Shown here piece after piece: positions 60,676-64,000 of a stretch of 64,000 bases of DNA. Below the pieces are notes generated by a model. It was not told the origin of the DNA, did not search any database, and saw only the letters and a program-made list of their open reading frames with translations. The position numbers and the translations under genes were made by a program. Position 1 is the stretch's first letter, and each line of letters starts with the position of its first letter. Where the stretch lies: the NCBI GenBank assembly GCA_009617715.1, contig VTFK01000024.1:434001-498000 (forward strand), written 5' to 3'. Source of the stretch: Plectrocnemia conspersa. Lineage: Eukaryota > Arthropoda > Insecta > Trichoptera > Polycentropodidae.

Positions 60676-62517
60676 CTAGCTGCCGTGTCCGTTGTGATGG
60701 ACTGGCGCGTGGCCTCCGTCCGCTTGCCACTTGAACTTGGTGTCCATAAGCCACTGTTGGCCGGGACCACCCGTGCACGGTTTCAGCACTGGCGTTTGCG
60801 TGTCTGATGAATCGGGTCTCTGTAGACAAGACCCTGTGTTGCTGTGTTTGATTGTTTTCGCCTAGAGCAATTAAAATGATATTAAAACACACGATTATAT
60901 TAAGTGTTGATTATATATATATGGCACTCACAACTGTTTCATAGTTCCAGGCTTGATTGCCACCCATGCCGTGACATCTCACGAGCTTTACGGGACCTTG
61001 AGGACTAGCAGCGTCAAGGCAATTATCGTCCGACATGATTTGTTGTCGTTTTGTGTAAGCAAACACTTGATTTCCGCCTAATTCGTGACAGTATGATATG
61101 CCAACGTTTTCGCCAGATTTATGGCCCATTGTGTCTAAGCAGTTCTGCGTTTGTACGTTTCTTATCTGAAATTATGAACATATATAGTAAACATTGCATC
61201 GAGTTAATGCTCTATAAAATATATAATCATAGTTAATGTGCAAGTGTTTTAGAACGACTCGGCGGAGGTCGTAAATTACATATGACTATTCTTTCAGATT
61301 GTTTCAAAAGGTAAATCGAATATAAATATAGAGATTAAGCTGGTGCGACTTATAAAATGTCGTCTTAATTAAATTATCTTACAAGTTTAGACCTCTGATA
61401 ACTTTAAGCCTTGGTGGTCAATAAAGAAGACACTCACGCATTATAATTAAATTTAAGAAAATAGTTAAGCAGTGTAATTAATTATGTCAGAGGCAACACA
61501 TTAATTTTATTCAATTGACAGGCGACAAAAATTTTATCAACTATATAGTTTATTACCACAACATAAGACTAATTCTGGAAGTTGGTAGCCTTATTATGCT
61601 GTTGAGGAATTTGAGTCGAACAAAACTGTGCGAAAGAATGCTGTTATTTAATTGAGGAAATGTTCTTGAGTGGCCATATTTATTTTTTTGAAATAACAAT
61701 AGTAATAAAAAGGTAACAAAAACTCAATATTAAATAGATATAAAAATGAGACGGGTGCGAAAAATAGTTTTAAAATAAATTATACTCACGTCGCCTAGAT
61801 AATAATAATCCAAAGGCATCTGACTCTCTGGATATACATTCTCCAAGTACCATCGGAAACTTTTGCATTTTAATTTATCTCTGAGATCTTTACGCTCAGT
61901 TATATTACCGACAGGTACCATTCTAGCACCTAGGTTATAAAAAAGTTAAAAAAGATTAGCATAACCATACAGTAAGAAATATAAATATGTGTAAATATAA
62001 ATAGTATTAAAACAATGTTAATGCCAATGATTGCAACTATGAATACGCAAATTAAAATCACTACCACTTTTATGCTTAAAATTCTAAAGTTAATAATTTA
62101 TTAATTAATAATTTAGTCATTAGTTATGTTACTTTTGATGATTCTATAATAACACAGAGTACGCCAGAAAAACGGATATTTATTATTTTAAATATAAGTT
62201 GAATTTAATTGAATATTCAATTTGAATATAACGTTTTTCTGGCGTGCCCCTCGAATATATTTAATGAGAATGAAAATGACCAAAATGGTATGAATGTTTA
62301 GTGCGCAATTTAAAAAATAGGATTAGTACAATGAACCTGGGTTGATACTGTAGTAGAAATTCTTCCACGAGTCAAGCCATACTTCAGCGAGACGTGCATT
62401 ATTGTGATTAACAATGCGGCTGGTCCCCCCGGGGAACGAGTATGGTGTCGACTTTCTAAAAACGTGCCCCACATGCGAGCATGGCGCAATCTCCAGGGTG
62501 CCCCCGCACATCCACAC
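60676..62517 (-). CDS. Polypeptide N-acetylgalactosaminyltransferase, C-terminal exons only
   Basis: Golgi enzyme that starts mucin-type O-glycosylation by adding GalNAc to Ser/Thr. Exons seen: 62517-62337 ([40 protein letters not shown]), 61929-61790 ([20 protein letters not shown]), 61165-60932 and 60861-60676; GT-AG borders and phases agree. The first two give the end of the catalytic domain, after the point where WGGEN would lie. The last two encode the ricin-type lectin domain, with repeats [32 protein letters not shown] and SCLQRPD/GQQWLM. The C-terminus [19 protein letters not shown] is His/Gly-rich. The 5' exons, with transmembrane anchor and DxH metal site, must lie beyond 64000. Closest in memory to Drosophila pgant5/pgant2. 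Confidence 0.9.
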
Positions 62518-63560
62518 CTGTGGCCCCCCGAATCGATCACATGCCACAACACAAAAGCGAAACACGGCAAGAAACAACACAATATTGGGTTAGTATCGCT
62601 GTCAAGTTAGGTATATATTGTATATCATTAAAACTAATGTACGAAGTTAATATTATAACTAGTCTACTGGACGATCAAAAATAGTTATTTGTAAACTGGT
62701 GATGACATTTTGCAAATAACTTATTTTATAATCATTCCGCTTTACCGTGACTTATGAGAAAAATTCACATGCTCTCCCACTCTCATACTTCTTTCCTCTT
62801 TTGATGTAATAACGATGTTTACGAAGCTCTATGAAGTTTGATATTCAATTCGTAGACGAAATAAATTAGGATTTGATTAAGTTCAGTTTTCTCAATTCAA
62901 TTTAAAGCTATGGAAGACGCAGTTAATTTACAAAAAGTTCATTTTTTTTTTTCAAGACTAAAATTATTTAGTGTTTGCAATCTGTTCTTGGTGAGTCTAT
63001 AAATCGAAAAGTATCATATACTACTTAATTGATTGATTTAAAAAATGGTAGAATGAACTTAAATACATTGAGCGCAACAGTTAACAAAGAAAATATTGCT
63101 ACCGTGGAAAAAAAAATATGTTAGCATTTGGAAGAGCTATTAATGAGGTGCACATTTCTTCCAGAAAATTTCAAGAGATTCTGCATGTCAACCAATTTTT
63201 TTTTAAAAAGTTTTGGGATCATAAACGGATAAATTATTATTGTTTATTTTCCATATACTATTTCAATCTGCTTAGTGAATTACAATATCTAAATTTGATC
63301 AAGAAAGCTGTAAGTTCAACTTACTGCAAAATTTATTTATTTTAAAATCTTCTATTGTACCTGACAGGCGTAAGCCCAATACGTTACAACGGGGTAAATC
63401 TGTACAAGTAAGTATTAATCACCAGACTGAGAGTCTGGAAATCAGTGATATCTATATTATTAATTATAAATTATTATGTGTAATATAATTTATATTTAAT
63501 AGATGCCATTGTAGCTGAGGCCGACTTGTTTAAATAAAAAAATTCGAGTGGTGCTATCAG
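62518..63560. other. Probable intron of the GalNAc-transferase
   Basis: The upstream exon of the minus-strand gene is not in the window, so this region should be intronic. Nothing else recognised; AT-rich. Confidence 0.4.
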
Positions 63561-63745
63561 GACTCGAACTGTGCTATTCCATCCTTTAATGATAAACATT
63601 TGTTTGTATATCATATTAAAAGAAACGAAAAAAATAGAGGGGAACTTTTTGGTTGCAGTCTTTTAAGAGTACTACATAAATATTGATGTAATACATAATA
63701 AAAAATAAATAATTTACCCTTAACCACTAGAATGTCAGCGACTCA
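63560..63745 (-). repeat. Possible tRNA-derived SINE remnant
   Basis: On the minus strand a box-A-like word (TCTAGTGGTTAAGGG, about 63720-63735) is followed about 150 nt later by a box-B-like word (AGTTCGAGTCCT, about 63570-63582) and then a T-rich run. The spacing is longer than in a real tRNA and the stems do not pair well, so it is not a working tRNA gene. Confidence 0.3.
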
Positions 63746-64000
63746 CCGATGCGTCCTTTGATGATTCTTTTTTTAAATAAATTATTTTTTTAAAAGAAGT
63801 TTACGAATTATTTAAAAAATATTTTCTATTAATTATTAAAGATTATTATACTAGTTTCATTATTCAGTAAACCAAATATTTTCTATTTATTAAAATAAAG
63901 AGATACATACGCGTGAAGTGACTCACTAAAAAGTCACTGGCGTTTAAAGGGTTAAAGCAAATATTCTATAGCCCATTAAAAATATGAATGTGGTTCTTTC

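Noticed and set aside
62404..62684. Open plus-strand frames
   Set aside because: Antisense to the GalNAc-transferase exon at 62337-62517.
63560..63600. tRNA gene suggested by GTTCGAGTCC
   Set aside because: The T-arm stem does not pair, there is no acceptor or anticodon arm, and the A box is far too distant.

Overview
The window is AT-rich arthropod nuclear DNA, most likely from an insect. The genes are split by many short introns with ordinary GT-AG junctions. Two genes encode ZAD zinc-finger proteins, a family typical of arthropods, and the spaces between genes are full of old DNA-transposon and retrotransposon debris. I read it without tools; exon junctions were placed by eye from splice sites, reading phase and protein family knowledge.

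Layout. (1) 0-9.3 kb: a transposon end, then Endophilin-B on the minus strand (8 exons, plus a likely 54-nt cassette exon) with a CpG-rich promoter, then a BTB-BACK-PHR gene on the minus strand broken by a one-base frameshift. (2) 9.3-28.8 kb: a gene-poor, repeat-rich stretch. It holds a decayed Tc1/mariner-like transposase, several copies of a palindrome-centred element (here 'family C'), two non-LTR retrotransposon fragments, and three minus-strand exon candidates of a gene I do not recognise. (3) 28.9-34.1 kb: a 14-exon C2H2 zinc-finger gene (772 aa). (4) 35.5-37.8 kb: a ZAD/C2H2 gene whose first exon carries a piggyBac-transposase-type cysteine finger. (5) 40.4-41.9 kb minus: DNA primase small subunit, with a frameshift in a 13-A run. 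(6) 44.9-46.4 kb minus: a second ZAD/C2H2 gene, clearly a paralogue of the one at 35.5 kb. (7) 48.1-51.6 kb: a 13-exon CUB/LDLa single-pass membrane protein (698 aa), converging on a small Leydig-cell-tumour-10kDa-like gene (51.7-52.0 kb, minus). (8) 54.1-54.9 kb: ribosomal protein L37A. (9) 55-60.6 kb: transposons and AT-rich DNA. (10) 60.7-62.5 kb minus: the 3' half of a polypeptide GalNAc-transferase whose 5' exons lie beyond the window edge.

The genes do not form a pathway. Several are housekeeping (primase, RpL37A, Endophilin-B, GalNAc-transferase). The three zinc-finger genes form a local cluster, two of them an inverted pair around primase. At least three repeat families (A, C and several MITEs) recur through the window, sometimes nested.
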